A stretch of DNA of 36,402 nt from UBA652 sp964598235 (lineage in GTDB: Bacteria; Pseudomonadota; Gammaproteobacteria; Nitrosococcales; Methylophagaceae): contig CAZRAY010000015.1 of assembly GCA_964598235.1 (NCBI GenBank), forward strand, positions 1-36,402, read 5' to 3'. The notes below the pieces were generated by a model. The model was given only the letters and a program-made list of their open reading frames with translations. It was not told where the DNA came from and made no database searches. This document shows positions 1 through 8,016 of this stretch, piece after piece. The translations under genes and the position numbers were made by a program. Within the stretch, counting starts at the first letter, position 1. Each line of letters begins with the position of its first letter.

Positions 1-717
1 TTTGTGCGGGTGCCTTATAACGATTTAGATGCTTTGCGGATGGCCATTGGCCATTGGCCTGAGGCGGTGGCAGTGATGTTAGAGCCTATTCAGGGTGAAG
101 GTGGCGTGCGCCTATTGGATGAAGATTATTTATCAGAAGCACGGGATTTGTGCACACAACGCAATTTATTGCTTATGCTAGATGAAGTGCAAACTGGCGT
201 TGGTCGGACGGGTGAATGGTTTGCTTTTCAACATACGGCTGATTTATTGCCAGATGTGATGATGTTAGCGAAAGGTTTAGGTAACGGCATCCCTGTGGGG
301 GCTTGCTTAGTGGCAGGTTCGGCTGTGGGCGTATTACAACCCGGTAATCATGGTTCAACATTTGGTGGTAATCCATTGGCGTGCCGGGTCGCCTTAACAG
401 TGCTTGAGGTGATGGAACAAGAAGCAACTTTGATGCATGTTACTCGGCAATCGGCTTTAATTTTGACTGCATTTGAGCGGGCCTTGGGTGACCAAGAGTC
501 GGTTGTTGCTTTACGGTCGTGTGGTTTGATGTTTGGTATTGAATTGGCGGAAACCTGCACAGAACTGGTTGCCAAGGCTTTAGAGAACGGTATTTTGATT
601 AATGTGACCACTGATAAGGTAATTCGGTTATTACCGCCATTGATTATGACGGATGATGAAGCGCTGGAAATGGTAGAGAAAGTCAGCAGTTTAGTGCTGG
701 CATTTATTGCGGATTAA
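1..717 (+). CDS. argD: Acetylornithine/succinyldiaminopimelate aminotransferase, C-terminal part
   Basis: This is a PLP-dependent class III aminotransferase that makes N-acetylornithine in arginine synthesis and can also serve lysine synthesis. The reading frame is open from the first base, so the N-terminal part lies outside the window. What remains shows EPIQGEGG, the PLP-ring motif DEVQTGVGRTG, the Schiff-base lysine in MLAKGLGNGIPVGA (codon 271-273) and the conserved HGSTFGGNPLACR. It lies 26 bases before argF, so both are probably one arginine operon. The family is clear. ArgD rather than another ornithine-type aminotransferase is inferred from the argF neighbour. Confidence 0.93.
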   Translation, partial: FVRVPYNDLDALRMAIGHWPEAVAVMLEPIQGEGGVRLLDEDYLSEARDLCTQRNLLLMLDEVQTGVGRTGEWFAFQHTADLLPDVMMLAKGLGNGIPVGACLVAGSAVGVLQPGNHGSTFGGNPLACRVALTVLEVMEQEATLMHVTRQSALILTAFERALGDQESVVALRSCGLMFGIELAETCTELVAKALENGILINVTTDKVIRLLPPLIMTDDEALEMVEKVSSLVLAFIAD

Positions 718-743
718 TTCGCATCAGAGACAGAGAGAAGAGA

Positions 744-1640
744 ATGCAACATTTTTTAACCTTAAATGATTTAACAAGCGCGCAGTTAGAGGCATTGATA
801 GCGCGTGCGATTGAATTGAAGCAGATGCAAGGTGCGGGTGAAATCTATGCACCTTTGCAAAACAAAGTATTGGGGATGATTTTTGAAAAATCATCAACGC
901 GCACACGGGTATCGTTTGAAGCGGGCATGATTCAGTTGGGTGGCGGCTCAATATTTTTATCACCGAATGATACGCAATTAGGCCGTGGTGAACCCATTGA
1001 GGATTCTGCACGCGTGATTTCAAGCATGGTGGATGCCGTGATGATTCGTACTTTTGAGCATGAAAAAGTGGCACGGTTTGCTGAATATTCATCGGTGCCG
1101 GTTATTAATGCATTAACCGATTCTTATCATCCTTGTCAGTTGTTAGCGGACATGCAGACTTATGTTGAGCACCGCGGTAGTATTGCAGGCAAAACGGTGA
1201 CTTGGGTAGGGGATGGCAATAATATGTGTCACTCTTACATCAATGCGGCCGCTCAATTTGGCTTTGAGTTGCGTATTGCTACGCCAAGTGATTACGCACC
1301 TGATACAGATATTGTAGCGAATACAACTGCAACGGTTAGTCTACATACTGATCCAAACGAAGCCGTTGAGGGCGTAGATTTGGTGGTCACTGATGTGTGG
1401 GCGAGCATGGGACAAGAAGAAGAGCAGAAAAAACGTGAAAAAGCGTTTGCAGACTTCCAAGTGGATACAAATTTGATGGCATTGGCAGATAAAGAGGCTT
1501 TATTTATGCATTGTCTGCCTGCGCATCGCGGTGAAGAAGTTTCCGCTGCCGTGATGGATGATCTGCAGAGTGTGGTATGGGATGAAGCAGAGAACCGCTT
1601 GCATGCACAGAAAGCGCTGTTAGAGTTATTAATGGCTTAG
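744..1640 (+). CDS. argF: Ornithine carbamoyltransferase
   Basis: Condenses carbamoyl phosphate with ornithine to give citrulline in arginine biosynthesis in the cytosol. The 298-residue protein has normal length for the family. Visible motifs are the carbamoyl-phosphate loop SSTRTR (residues 50-55), HPCQ (129-132), the ornithine loop DVWASMGQE (217-225) and the catalytic HCLP (256-259) followed by AHRGEE. A purine-rich Shine-Dalgarno, AGAGAAGAG, sits just before the ATG. It follows argD by 26 bases and is followed one base after its stop by the DUF2007 gene. No arginine operator was recognised, and any would probably lie upstream of the window. Confidence 0.96.
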   Translation: MQHFLTLNDLTSAQLEALIARAIELKQMQGAGEIYAPLQNKVLGMIFEKSSTRTRVSFEAGMIQLGGGSIFLSPNDTQLGRGEPIEDSARVISSMVDAVMIRTFEHEKVARFAEYSSVPVINALTDSYHPCQLLADMQTYVEHRGSIAGKTVTWVGDGNNMCHSYINAAAQFGFELRIATPSDYAPDTDIVANTTATVSLHTDPNEAVEGVDLVVTDVWASMGQEEEQKKREKAFADFQVDTNLMALADKEALFMHCLPAHRGEEVSAAVMDDLQSVVWDEAENRLHAQKALLELLMA

Positions 1641-1641
1641 T

Positions 1642-1968
1642 ATGCGTACTTGTATTTACCGCGCCTCGAATGCCTTAGATGCCCATTTAGTACAGGGCGT
1701 TTTAGCACAACATGATATTGAAGCCTATATTGAAGGTGAATATTTACAAGGTGGGGTGGGTGATTTACAGGCCATTGATTTGATTCGTGTGATGGTGAAT
1801 TCGCCTGATGTGCCCCAGGCGGAAAGCATTGTTGCGGATTGGGAGGCGACCCCGATTGATGAAACCCCAGAAATTGGTATCCGACATATCAGCTATATGG
1901 GTTTAATCATTAGTGGTACGGCCTTATTTCTATTGTTTATGGGAATGTTACTCCAGCTGTTCAGCTAG
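1642..1968 (+). CDS. DUF2007-type small membrane protein
   Basis: A 108-residue protein of unknown function. The N-terminal 70 residues (CIYRASNALDAHLVQGVL, then EAYIEGEYLQGGVGDL) resemble the DUF2007 'putative signal transducing protein' fold, a small ferredoxin-like domain. A single hydrophobic segment at about residues 85-107 should anchor the C-terminus in the inner membrane. The ATG comes one base after the argF stop, which suggests translational coupling. Its last 21 bases overlap the convergent murU frame. Family assignment is from recalled sequence pattern, and function is not inferred. Confidence 0.75.
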   Translation: MRTCIYRASNALDAHLVQGVLAQHDIEAYIEGEYLQGGVGDLQAIDLIRVMVNSPDVPQAESIVADWEATPIDETPEIGIRHISYMGLIISGTALFLLFMGMLLQLFS

Positions 1969-2616
1969 TGCGGTCAATCGTTCAACGGTACCAATATCAA
2001 ACCATTTTCCTGAATAAGCCTCACCTGTTACTTGTTGCTTTGCCATGGCTTTATTGAGTAATGGTCTAAGCGGAAGCCTACTAACGGCTTGCGCTGCGAA
2101 GAAGTCAGGATGATAGATGCCAATACCACTGTAGGTGAGACAGCCTTCACCGCCATTTTGCATTAGGCCGTTGTGCAATGAAAAATCACCTTCTGGATGG
2201 TGGGGTGGGTTATCGACTAAGATAAGATGGGCAAGTGTATTTTGTTTGAGGTTTAGCGTCGTGAGTTGTTCAAATGGATAATCAGTCCAGATATCGCCAT
2301 TGACGACTAGAAATGGCTGTTTACCCAATAAAGACAACGCATTGATAATGCCACCAGCGGTTTCTAAGCCGCCAATGGCTTCTGGCGAATAGGTGATTTT
2401 TGTATCATATCGACTGCCATTACCTAATGCGGGCTCAAATTGTTCACCGAGGTGTGCATGATTGATGACAATCTCGCTGACACCCGCTTTCACTAAACTC
2501 TGAATTAAATATTCAATTAAGCGAAATTGACCGACTTGTAATAGTGGTTTGGGTGTGTGATCTGTGAGTGGACGTAGGCGTTCCCCTTTGCCGGCAGCTA
2601 AGATCATCGCTTTCAT
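1948..2616 (-). CDS. murU: N-acetylmuramate-1-phosphate uridylyltransferase
   Basis: Transfers UMP to MurNAc-1-phosphate to give UDP-MurNAc, closing a peptidoglycan recycling shortcut that bypasses de novo synthesis and fosfomycin-sensitive MurA. The 222-residue protein has the nucleotidyltransferase signature LAAGKGERLRPLT followed by TPKPLL (residues 6-26), the substrate-facing LETAGGI (84-90) and the metal-binding aspartate of VNGDIW (D108). Its ATG overlaps the amgK stop by four bases (ATGA), so the two are coupled. Sugar nucleotidyltransferases look alike; the MurU call rests on the short length and on the kinase partner. Confidence 0.88.
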   Translation of the reverse strand: MKAMILAAGKGERLRPLTDHTPKPLLQVGQFRLIEYLIQSLVKAGVSEIVINHAHLGEQFEPALGNGSRYDTKITYSPEAIGGLETAGGIINALSLLGKQPFLVVNGDIWTDYPFEQLTTLNLKQNTLAHLILVDNPPHHPEGDFSLHNGLMQNGGEGCLTYSGIGIYHPDFFAAQAVSRLPLRPLLNKAMAKQQVTGEAYSGKWFDIGTVERLTALAEQLE

Positions 2617-3599
2617 AATAGGATGCCTGTTATTTTTTCATTGGTGGTCACCAGTGCGTGTAAGTCTGCTAATTCTGGGTAACGTGCGCTGATTTGTTGC
2701 ACATATTTTAGGGTTTGGGGTAAATCATCCAGATAATTGGCTTTGCCATCACGATAATAGAGACGACAAAAGATACCGAGTATTTTAAGTTGGCGTTGTA
2801 AGCCCATTAAATCAAACCAACGGGTGAATTGATCGAGCGAGATCGCATTAAGCAAACCTGCCGTGTGCGCTTGTTGCCAATAATAGTGGAGCCAGGCGTC
2901 TATTTCTTCATCTGACCAGGCAATATAGCTATCGCGTATCAGTGAGACGAGATCATAGCTAATCGGGCCCATTACGGCATCTTGGAAATCAATAATGCCT
3001 ATTTCGCCATCAGGCGTATGCATCAAATTACGAGAATGGTAATCACGATGGACGAATACCATTGGTTGTTCTAACGCGTTTTCAACTAAGATGCGATAGA
3101 GTTCAGGTAAAAAATCAGGTGGCGTTATGTCTAGGTGGGTATTGAGAAACCAATCAGGAAAGAGTGTCATTTCTTGTTGCAGGCGAGTGGCATCATAGCT
3201 GGGCAGCTGAAGTTGGCTGTGATCAGCGGTTTGCAGTTGAATTAGTGCATCGATTGCTGTGTGATATAAATCAGGTGCTGTGTGCTTATTTAAGCGTTCT
3301 AAGTAAGGTTGGCTGCCTAAATCAGATAACAATAAAAATCCCGCGCGTGTATCTTTGGCGTGAATAAGCGGGACGGGAATATTTTGGGTGGCTAAGTGTT
3401 CTGCAATGGTGATAAAAGGCGCGGTATCTTCTTGCTCGGGCGGGGCATCCATAACAATATAACTATTGTTTGATTGGGTCACACGGAAATAACGTCTAAA
3501 ACTGGCGTCACTGGATGCCGGTGCGAGCTCGAAAGGTTCCGGTGGCAATTGTTGGCTTAACCAGTGTTGTAATTCGTTCAATCTTTTATCTAAAGTCAT
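2613..3599 (-). CDS. amgK: N-acetylmuramate/N-acetylglucosamine 1-kinase
   Basis: An aminoglycoside-phosphotransferase-fold kinase of 328 residues that phosphorylates MurNAc (and GlcNAc) at the anomeric position, feeding MurU. The active site is visible: FVHRDYHSRN gives H184-x-D186 and N191, and IIDFQDA gives the metal-binding D204. It is first in a two-gene minus-strand operon with murU. This recycling route is known from Pseudomonas and many other Gram-negatives and is missing in E. coli. The 128 bases upstream (3600-3727) are very AT-rich and separate it from the divergent lipoprotein gene; no clear promoter was found for it. Confidence 0.88.
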   Translation of the reverse strand: MTLDKRLNELQHWLSQQLPPEPFELAPASSDASFRRYFRVTQSNNSYIVMDAPPEQEDTAPFITIAEHLATQNIPVPLIHAKDTRAGFLLLSDLGSQPYLERLNKHTAPDLYHTAIDALIQLQTADHSQLQLPSYDATRLQQEMTLFPDWFLNTHLDITPPDFLPELYRILVENALEQPMVFVHRDYHSRNLMHTPDGEIGIIDFQDAVMGPISYDLVSLIRDSYIAWSDEEIDAWLHYYWQQAHTAGLLNAISLDQFTRWFDLMGLQRQLKILGIFCRLYYRDGKANYLDDLPQTLKYVQQISARYPELADLHALVTTNEKITGILL

Positions 3600-3739
3600 T
3601 TATTAGGTTATCTCTATAATTAATTGAATTTATTAAATTATATTGTTATTTTAAAACTATTTTGTTTATTATTGTCTGGCATTGTGTAGAAAGACACTAT
3701 ATTCTATCCGCTGATTATAAATATTAATTGGAAAAAAAG

Positions 3740-4246
3740 ATGAAAAATTTAATGGTAGCAGCTTTAGTCTTGAGTTTATCTATGTTGGTGGCGTGTGATA
3801 AAGCAACAGATGAGACAAAAATAAACGATGAGGCGGCACCACATACGCATACGGATATGAATGCCCATACAGACGATGATGCGAATACAGAAGTGGTGTC
3901 AGAAGAATATAACCTTAAAACGCCAGGTGATTTATCAGAGGTCTTACAAGATCAAATGTTAGGCTCATTGGCTAGCTATAATGCATGCATGCAGGAGCGG
4001 AGACCAGAATATTTCACGGATGATCTTGATCCAGAAGCGATGGCCTCTAAAACAATGGAGGAATGTGAGGTGCATTTAACCTCAATCCATAATATGTTGG
4101 ATGAAAATGATGTGAATAAAGCCTTTACTCTGGGGATGTTGAAAAAACGCCGCAATAAATCCGCGAGAAAATTAATGGGTAATATTATGAATGCGAAAGT
4201 GGCACGTGAAATGCAGCGTGAGCAAGAGGCTGGTTTAAGCCGCTAG
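3740..4246 (+). CDS. Hypothetical lipoprotein with His-rich N-terminal region
   Basis: A 168-residue predicted lipoprotein that I do not recognise. The start at 3740 is chosen because GGAAAAAAAG just before it works as a Shine-Dalgarno; an in-frame TTG at 3728 is less likely. A hydrophobic signal peptide ends in the lipobox LVAC with the lipidated Cys at residue 19. Asp at +2 (CDK) would favour inner-membrane retention under the E. coli Lol rule. The mature N-terminus is acidic and His-rich (HTHTDMNAH), a possible metal-binding stretch. The C-terminal half is predicted helical with two cysteines (NACMQER, MEECEVH) and a basic end. Its stop overlaps the maf stop on the other strand. Confidence 0.72.
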   Translation: MKNLMVAALVLSLSMLVACDKATDETKINDEAAPHTHTDMNAHTDDDANTEVVSEEYNLKTPGDLSEVLQDQMLGSLASYNACMQERRPEYFTDDLDPEAMASKTMEECEVHLTSIHNMLDENDVNKAFTLGMLKKRRNKSARKLMGNIMNAKVAREMQREQEAGLSR

Positions 4247-4839
4247 GAATTAGATAGGACTTGCAATACATCAACGCCTTCATTCTCTAACATCTTAATA
4301 AGCTGAATGAGTGGCAAGCCTACAAGGCTATTGGGATCATCACCTTGTAATGCTTCAAATAGGCTGATGCCTAATCCCTCAGATTTAAAGCTACCGGCAC
4401 ATTGATAAGGTTGTTCTTGCCGTAAATAACCCTCTATTTGGGCAAGATTGAGTTCGCGGAAATGAACAGCGAAGGGATCGACGACAGATTGCATGCTATC
4501 TGCATCGCTATTATAAAGCGCCAACCCGGTTAGAAAGAATACGGTTTTTCCAGAGGATGCTTGAAGTTGCTTAATGGCTGCTTTATGATTGCCCGGTTTA
4601 CCCAAGATATTGCCATTGCATACGGCAACTTGATCTGAGCCGATAATCAAGGCCTTTGGATGTTGAACGGAAACCGTTCGTGCCTTTACTTCAGCTAAGC
4701 GCAATACGAGTTGTGGTGCTGTTTCATCATCAAATGCGGATTCATCAATATCTGGCGATGCAATTTCAAATGGCAATCCTAATTTCGATAATAATTCGGC
4801 ACGAAAAGGCGAGCTGGATCCTAAGACTAAAGGCAACAT
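4243..4839 (-). CDS. Maf-type nucleotide pyrophosphatase, YceF (m7GTP) subgroup
   Basis: A 198-residue house-cleaning pyrophosphatase that hydrolyses modified NTPs to NMP and PPi. It shows the Maf signature SSSPFRAELL (residues 8-17), the LRLAEVKA segment, the catalytic aspartate in IIGSDQVAV (D69), and CAGSFKSEGLGISLFE with DPNSLVGLPL. These closely follow E. coli YceF, which prefers 7-methyl-GTP, rather than the dTTP/UTP enzyme YhdE. In E. coli yceF lies next to yceD-rpmF; here it is about 13 kb away, one base behind pgm, on the other strand. Substrate is inferred from subgroup only. Confidence 0.9.
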   Translation of the reverse strand: MLPLVLGSSSPFRAELLSKLGLPFEIASPDIDESAFDDETAPQLVLRLAEVKARTVSVQHPKALIIGSDQVAVCNGNILGKPGNHKAAIKQLQASSGKTVFFLTGLALYNSDADSMQSVVDPFAVHFRELNLAQIEGYLRQEQPYQCAGSFKSEGLGISLFEALQGDDPNSLVGLPLIQLIKMLENEGVDVLQVLSNS

Positions 4840-4840
4840 C

Positions 4841-6475
4841 TTAGGTGATCACAGTCGGTGTATTGCGGCCTGTACGATTACTGAGTTCAGATAATTCATC
4901 GGCAAGCGTAATTAAATCTGCCAATGCCGTTTGTGTGTCTTGCTGTAATAAATCCTTATTCGATTCGTAAGATTCCACATAAACACGGATTGTCGCACCC
5001 TCCGTCCCCGTACCAGACAGGCGGAAAATAATCCGGGCGCCATCATCAAAACCGATGCGTAAGCCTTGTTTAGTAGAAACGCTGTTATCAACAGGATCGG
5101 TGTAACTGAAATTATCAGCATAACTGACGGTACGGCCCGCTAATGTTTGACCCACAAATTCGGCCTGTTTGGCTTCTAAATTGTCCATCAGTTGCTGTGC
5201 GATATCGCTAGGTACGGCTTCATAATCATGGCGGGTGTAGTAATTTCGACCAAATTTTTGCCAATGCTTGGTGACAATGTTGGCGACAGATTCTTTTTTA
5301 ACAGCGAGGATATTGAGCCAAAACAACACTGCCCACAACCCATCTTTTTCCCTGATATGATTGGAGCCTGTGCCAAAACTTTCTTCACCACAGAGTGTGA
5401 CTTTATCTGCATCTAGCAGGTTGCCAAAGAATTTCCAGCCGGTTGGTGTTTCAAAGCAGGGGATGCCTAATTGTTCTGCCACGCGGTCAGGCGCTTGGCT
5501 GGTTGGCATTGAGCGGGCGATACCAGATAAACCACCTTGATAAGCTGGCGCACAGGCCGCATTGACAGCGATAATTGCCAAACTATCAGAAGGAGTCACA
5601 AAGAAATTGGCGCCGAGCACCATATTACGATCGCCATCACCATCGGAGGCCGCACCAAAATCAGGTGCGTGATCATTAAATAATTGATCAACGAGTTCTT
5701 TAGCATAGGTTAAGTTAGGATCGGGATGACCGCCGCCAAAATCAGTGAGAGGGGTACCGTTAATAACGGTGCCCGCCGGTGCGCCTAATTGATTTTGCAA
5801 TATTTCGGTGGCATAAGGGCCTGTGATGGCATGCATCGCATCAAAACGCATAGAAAAAGAATCTGAAGTAAGTAAATCGCGAATTGCATTAAAATCGAAT
5901 AAGCTGGCCATGAGTTCTGCATAGTCTGCAACAGGGCTGATGATCTCAATGGTCATATCATCGAGCGTTGATGTTCCTAAAGCGCTTAGGTCAATGTCTG
6001 CGGCATCCGAAATAGTGTATTCAGTAAGTGATTGGCTATTGCTGAAAATGACATCGGTTACGCCTTCAGGGGCTGGGCCACCATTACTAATATTGTATTT
6101 AATACCAAAATCTTCAGTGGGGCCGGCGGGATTGTGGCTAGCCGATAAGATGATGCCACCAAATGCATTATATTTTCGGATAATGCAGGATGCAGCGGGG
6201 GTGGAGAGCAAGCCATGTTGACCCACGATAGCGCGAGAAAAGCCATTAGCAGCGGCCATTTTTAGAATAATTTGAATTGCTTCTTGATTATAAAAACGAC
6301 CATCACCGCCGACCACCAGTGTTTTGCCTTGGCGTTCAGGTAAGGCATTGAAAGTAGATTGTACAAAATTCTCAAGATAGTGGGTTTGTTGGAAAACAGT
6401 GACTTTCTTGCGTAGACCGGATGTGCCAGGGCGTTGGTCATTGAATGCGATGGTTTTGATGGTGGTATTACTCAT
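4841..6475 (-). CDS. pgm: Phosphoglucomutase, PGM1 (eukaryote-like) type
   Basis: Interconverts glucose-1-phosphate and glucose-6-phosphate, supplying glycogen and surface-sugar synthesis. The 544-residue protein carries the opening QRPGTSGLRKKV, the phosphoserine loop SASHNP (Ser113), the Mg-binding DGDGDRN, the sugar loop GEESFGTGSNHIREKDGLWA and the phosphate loop RLSGTGTEGATIR. It ends RTGRNTPTVIT, which almost repeats the end of animal PGM1. It therefore belongs to the PGM1-like group also found in scattered bacteria, not the E. coli Pgm group with its TPSHNP loop. It leads a two-gene minus-strand operon with maf and diverges from fieF across 56 bases. Confidence 0.95.
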   Translation of the reverse strand: MSNTTIKTIAFNDQRPGTSGLRKKVTVFQQTHYLENFVQSTFNALPERQGKTLVVGGDGRFYNQEAIQIILKMAAANGFSRAIVGQHGLLSTPAASCIIRKYNAFGGIILSASHNPAGPTEDFGIKYNISNGGPAPEGVTDVIFSNSQSLTEYTISDAADIDLSALGTSTLDDMTIEIISPVADYAELMASLFDFNAIRDLLTSDSFSMRFDAMHAITGPYATEILQNQLGAPAGTVINGTPLTDFGGGHPDPNLTYAKELVDQLFNDHAPDFGAASDGDGDRNMVLGANFFVTPSDSLAIIAVNAACAPAYQGGLSGIARSMPTSQAPDRVAEQLGIPCFETPTGWKFFGNLLDADKVTLCGEESFGTGSNHIREKDGLWAVLFWLNILAVKKESVANIVTKHWQKFGRNYYTRHDYEAVPSDIAQQLMDNLEAKQAEFVGQTLAGRTVSYADNFSYTDPVDNSVSTKQGLRIGFDDGARIIFRLSGTGTEGATIRVYVESYESNKDLLQQDTQTALADLITLADELSELSNRTGRNTPTVIT

Positions 6476-6531
6476 GTTTTGCTATCCTGTCTCATTATGT
6501 TTCTTTTATAGAACACTATACGCGCCACAAT

Positions 6532-7431
6532 ATGACAATATCAACTTCAAATACAGATAATAGCCACTTGATGCGCTGGGCAACCTATGCTTCGGTGGGC
6601 ACAGCGATTGTTTTGATTGTCGTTAAGATCTTGGCGTGGTTGGTAACAGACTCAGTTAGTATCTTAGCGACCTTAATTGATTCGAGTTTGGATTTGTTGG
6701 CCTCTATTTTAAATTTAGTTGCGGTACGCCATGCCTTGCAACCAGCCGACCACGAACATCGCTTTGGGCATGGTAAAGCAGAAGCACTTGCGGGAATGGG
6801 GCAAGCATTATTTATTGCGGGGTCTGCTGGTTTATTATTATTACAAGCAGCAGGGCGACTGTTTCACCCGCAAGCCTTGGGAGACGGATTGCAATTAGGT
6901 ATAGGTGTGATGGCATTTTCAATGCTGGCAACGATTATGTTGGTGTTATTTCAGCAGTATGTGATTAAACGAACGCAGTCAACGGCCATTAAAGCGGATG
7001 CTTTGCATTACAAAACGGATTTATGGGTGAATGGTAGCGTGATTATCGCCTTATTATTAAGCGCCTACGGGTGGGTTGGATTTGATCCAGTGTTTGCAAT
7101 TGGTATCGCCATTTTCATTTTGTATAGTGCTTGGATGATTGTGCGTGAGGCGATTGATTTGTTAATGGATCATGAATTGCCAGATGATGAGCGTGAACGA
7201 ATTGAACATATTGTGATGCAGCACCCGCATGCGCAAGGCTTACATGATTTGCGTACACGTCGCTCAGGCACCACCACTTTTATCCAACTGCATTTAGAAT
7301 TAGATGAACAGCTTAAATTGCGAGATGCCCATCGGATTGCAGATGAGATAGAAAAAGTAATTATGCAAGAATTACCTAATACGGAAGTGATAATTCATGA
7401 AGATCCTGTGATCTTAGGTGAAATAAATTAA
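6532..7431 (+). CDS. fieF: Cation diffusion facilitator, FieF-type metal exporter
   Basis: An inner-membrane proton antiporter that exports Zn2+ and Fe2+ or related divalent cations as a homodimer. The 299-residue protein has about six membrane segments and a cytosolic C-terminal domain. The transport site is intact: D50 and D54 (LIDSSLD), and H159 and D163 (DALHYKTD). The loop HEHRFGHGKAEALA and the cytosolic HDLRTRRSGTTTFIQLHLE match the FieF subfamily closely. It runs directly into the NERD-like gene, whose ATG touches its stop codon. Metal preference cannot be read from sequence alone. Confidence 0.93.
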   Translation: MTISTSNTDNSHLMRWATYASVGTAIVLIVVKILAWLVTDSVSILATLIDSSLDLLASILNLVAVRHALQPADHEHRFGHGKAEALAGMGQALFIAGSAGLLLLQAAGRLFHPQALGDGLQLGIGVMAFSMLATIMLVLFQQYVIKRTQSTAIKADALHYKTDLWVNGSVIIALLLSAYGWVGFDPVFAIGIAIFILYSAWMIVREAIDLLMDHELPDDERERIEHIVMQHPHAQGLHDLRTRRSGTTTFIQLHLELDEQLKLRDAHRIADEIEKVIMQELPNTEVIIHEDPVILGEIN

Positions 7432-8016
7432 ATGGATGTAAAGATGAATTTAATATTGTGGATTATACTTGGCAGCGCTATATTGCTTTTTTTAGCGTGG
7501 TTTTTGATGAAGCGTCAGCCACGAACGCTCGCCCAAAAAATTACGGCTAAACTGACACAAGCAGAGTTAATCAATTTAACCGATATTGTATTGCCAGACG
7601 GGATTGGTGGCTTATTTGATATCGCACAATTAGTACAGATAGAACAAGGCATTGTGGTGATTGAACAACTTGAAGCAGAAGGGCGCGTGTTCGGTGCGGT
7701 ACATATTGATTTATGGACGCAGATATTAAAGGGGCGCAGTGTAAAATTTGAAAATCCTTTGTATGGTTTGTCTACGACCCAACAAGTGATTAAAAATTTG
7801 ATTCCAGGCGTGCCTGTTCATGGCCTTATTGTGTTGGGTGAAGCGGCTAGTTTTGAAAAAAGTGTTCCAGAAGGGGTCACAAGTTTAGTAGATTTGCCAC
7901 AGGTATTAGCGGCGTTGCCTAATCACAAGCTTGCCACAAGCCGATGTAATGAAGCTTGGCAGCGAATATTGCGTATTGCACGTAAAGATGGCAAAGCATT
8001 AAGTGGTGGAATATGA
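7432..8016 (+). CDS. Membrane-anchored NERD-like domain protein, catalytic lysine missing
   Basis: A 194-residue protein with one N-terminal membrane segment (about residues 6-26) and a cytosolic domain resembling the nuclease-related NERD fold. The segment GIGGLFDIAQLVQIEQG followed by IVVIEQLEAEGRVFG matches the family pattern, as does the later WTQILKGRSVKFENPL. D63 and E78 align with the acidic active-site positions, but the E-x-K lysine is Leu80, so nuclease activity is doubtful. Start is 7432, abutting the fieF stop; 7444 is an alternative that begins right at the membrane segment. It overlaps the nucleotidase gene by four bases. Family call is from pattern memory. Confidence 0.65.
   Translation: MDVKMNLILWIILGSAILLFLAWFLMKRQPRTLAQKITAKLTQAELINLTDIVLPDGIGGLFDIAQLVQIEQGIVVIEQLEAEGRVFGAVHIDLWTQILKGRSVKFENPLYGLSTTQQVIKNLIPGVPVHGLIVLGEAASFEKSVPEGVTSLVDLPQVLAALPNHKLATSRCNEAWQRILRIARKDGKALSGGI

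Noticed and set aside
3728..3739. TTG start for the His-rich lipoprotein
   Set aside because: GGAAAAAAAG, the likely Shine-Dalgarno, would lie inside the coding sequence. ATG 3740 gives a better signal peptide.
5192..5416. Open frame opposite pgm
   Set aside because: It lies wholly within the well-conserved phosphoglucomutase gene, with no ribosome-binding site or recognisable protein.
6476..6531. Divergent promoter pair between pgm and fieF
   Set aside because: TATAAA and TATAGT-like hexamers occur on the minus strand, but none has a -35 partner at acceptable spacing.
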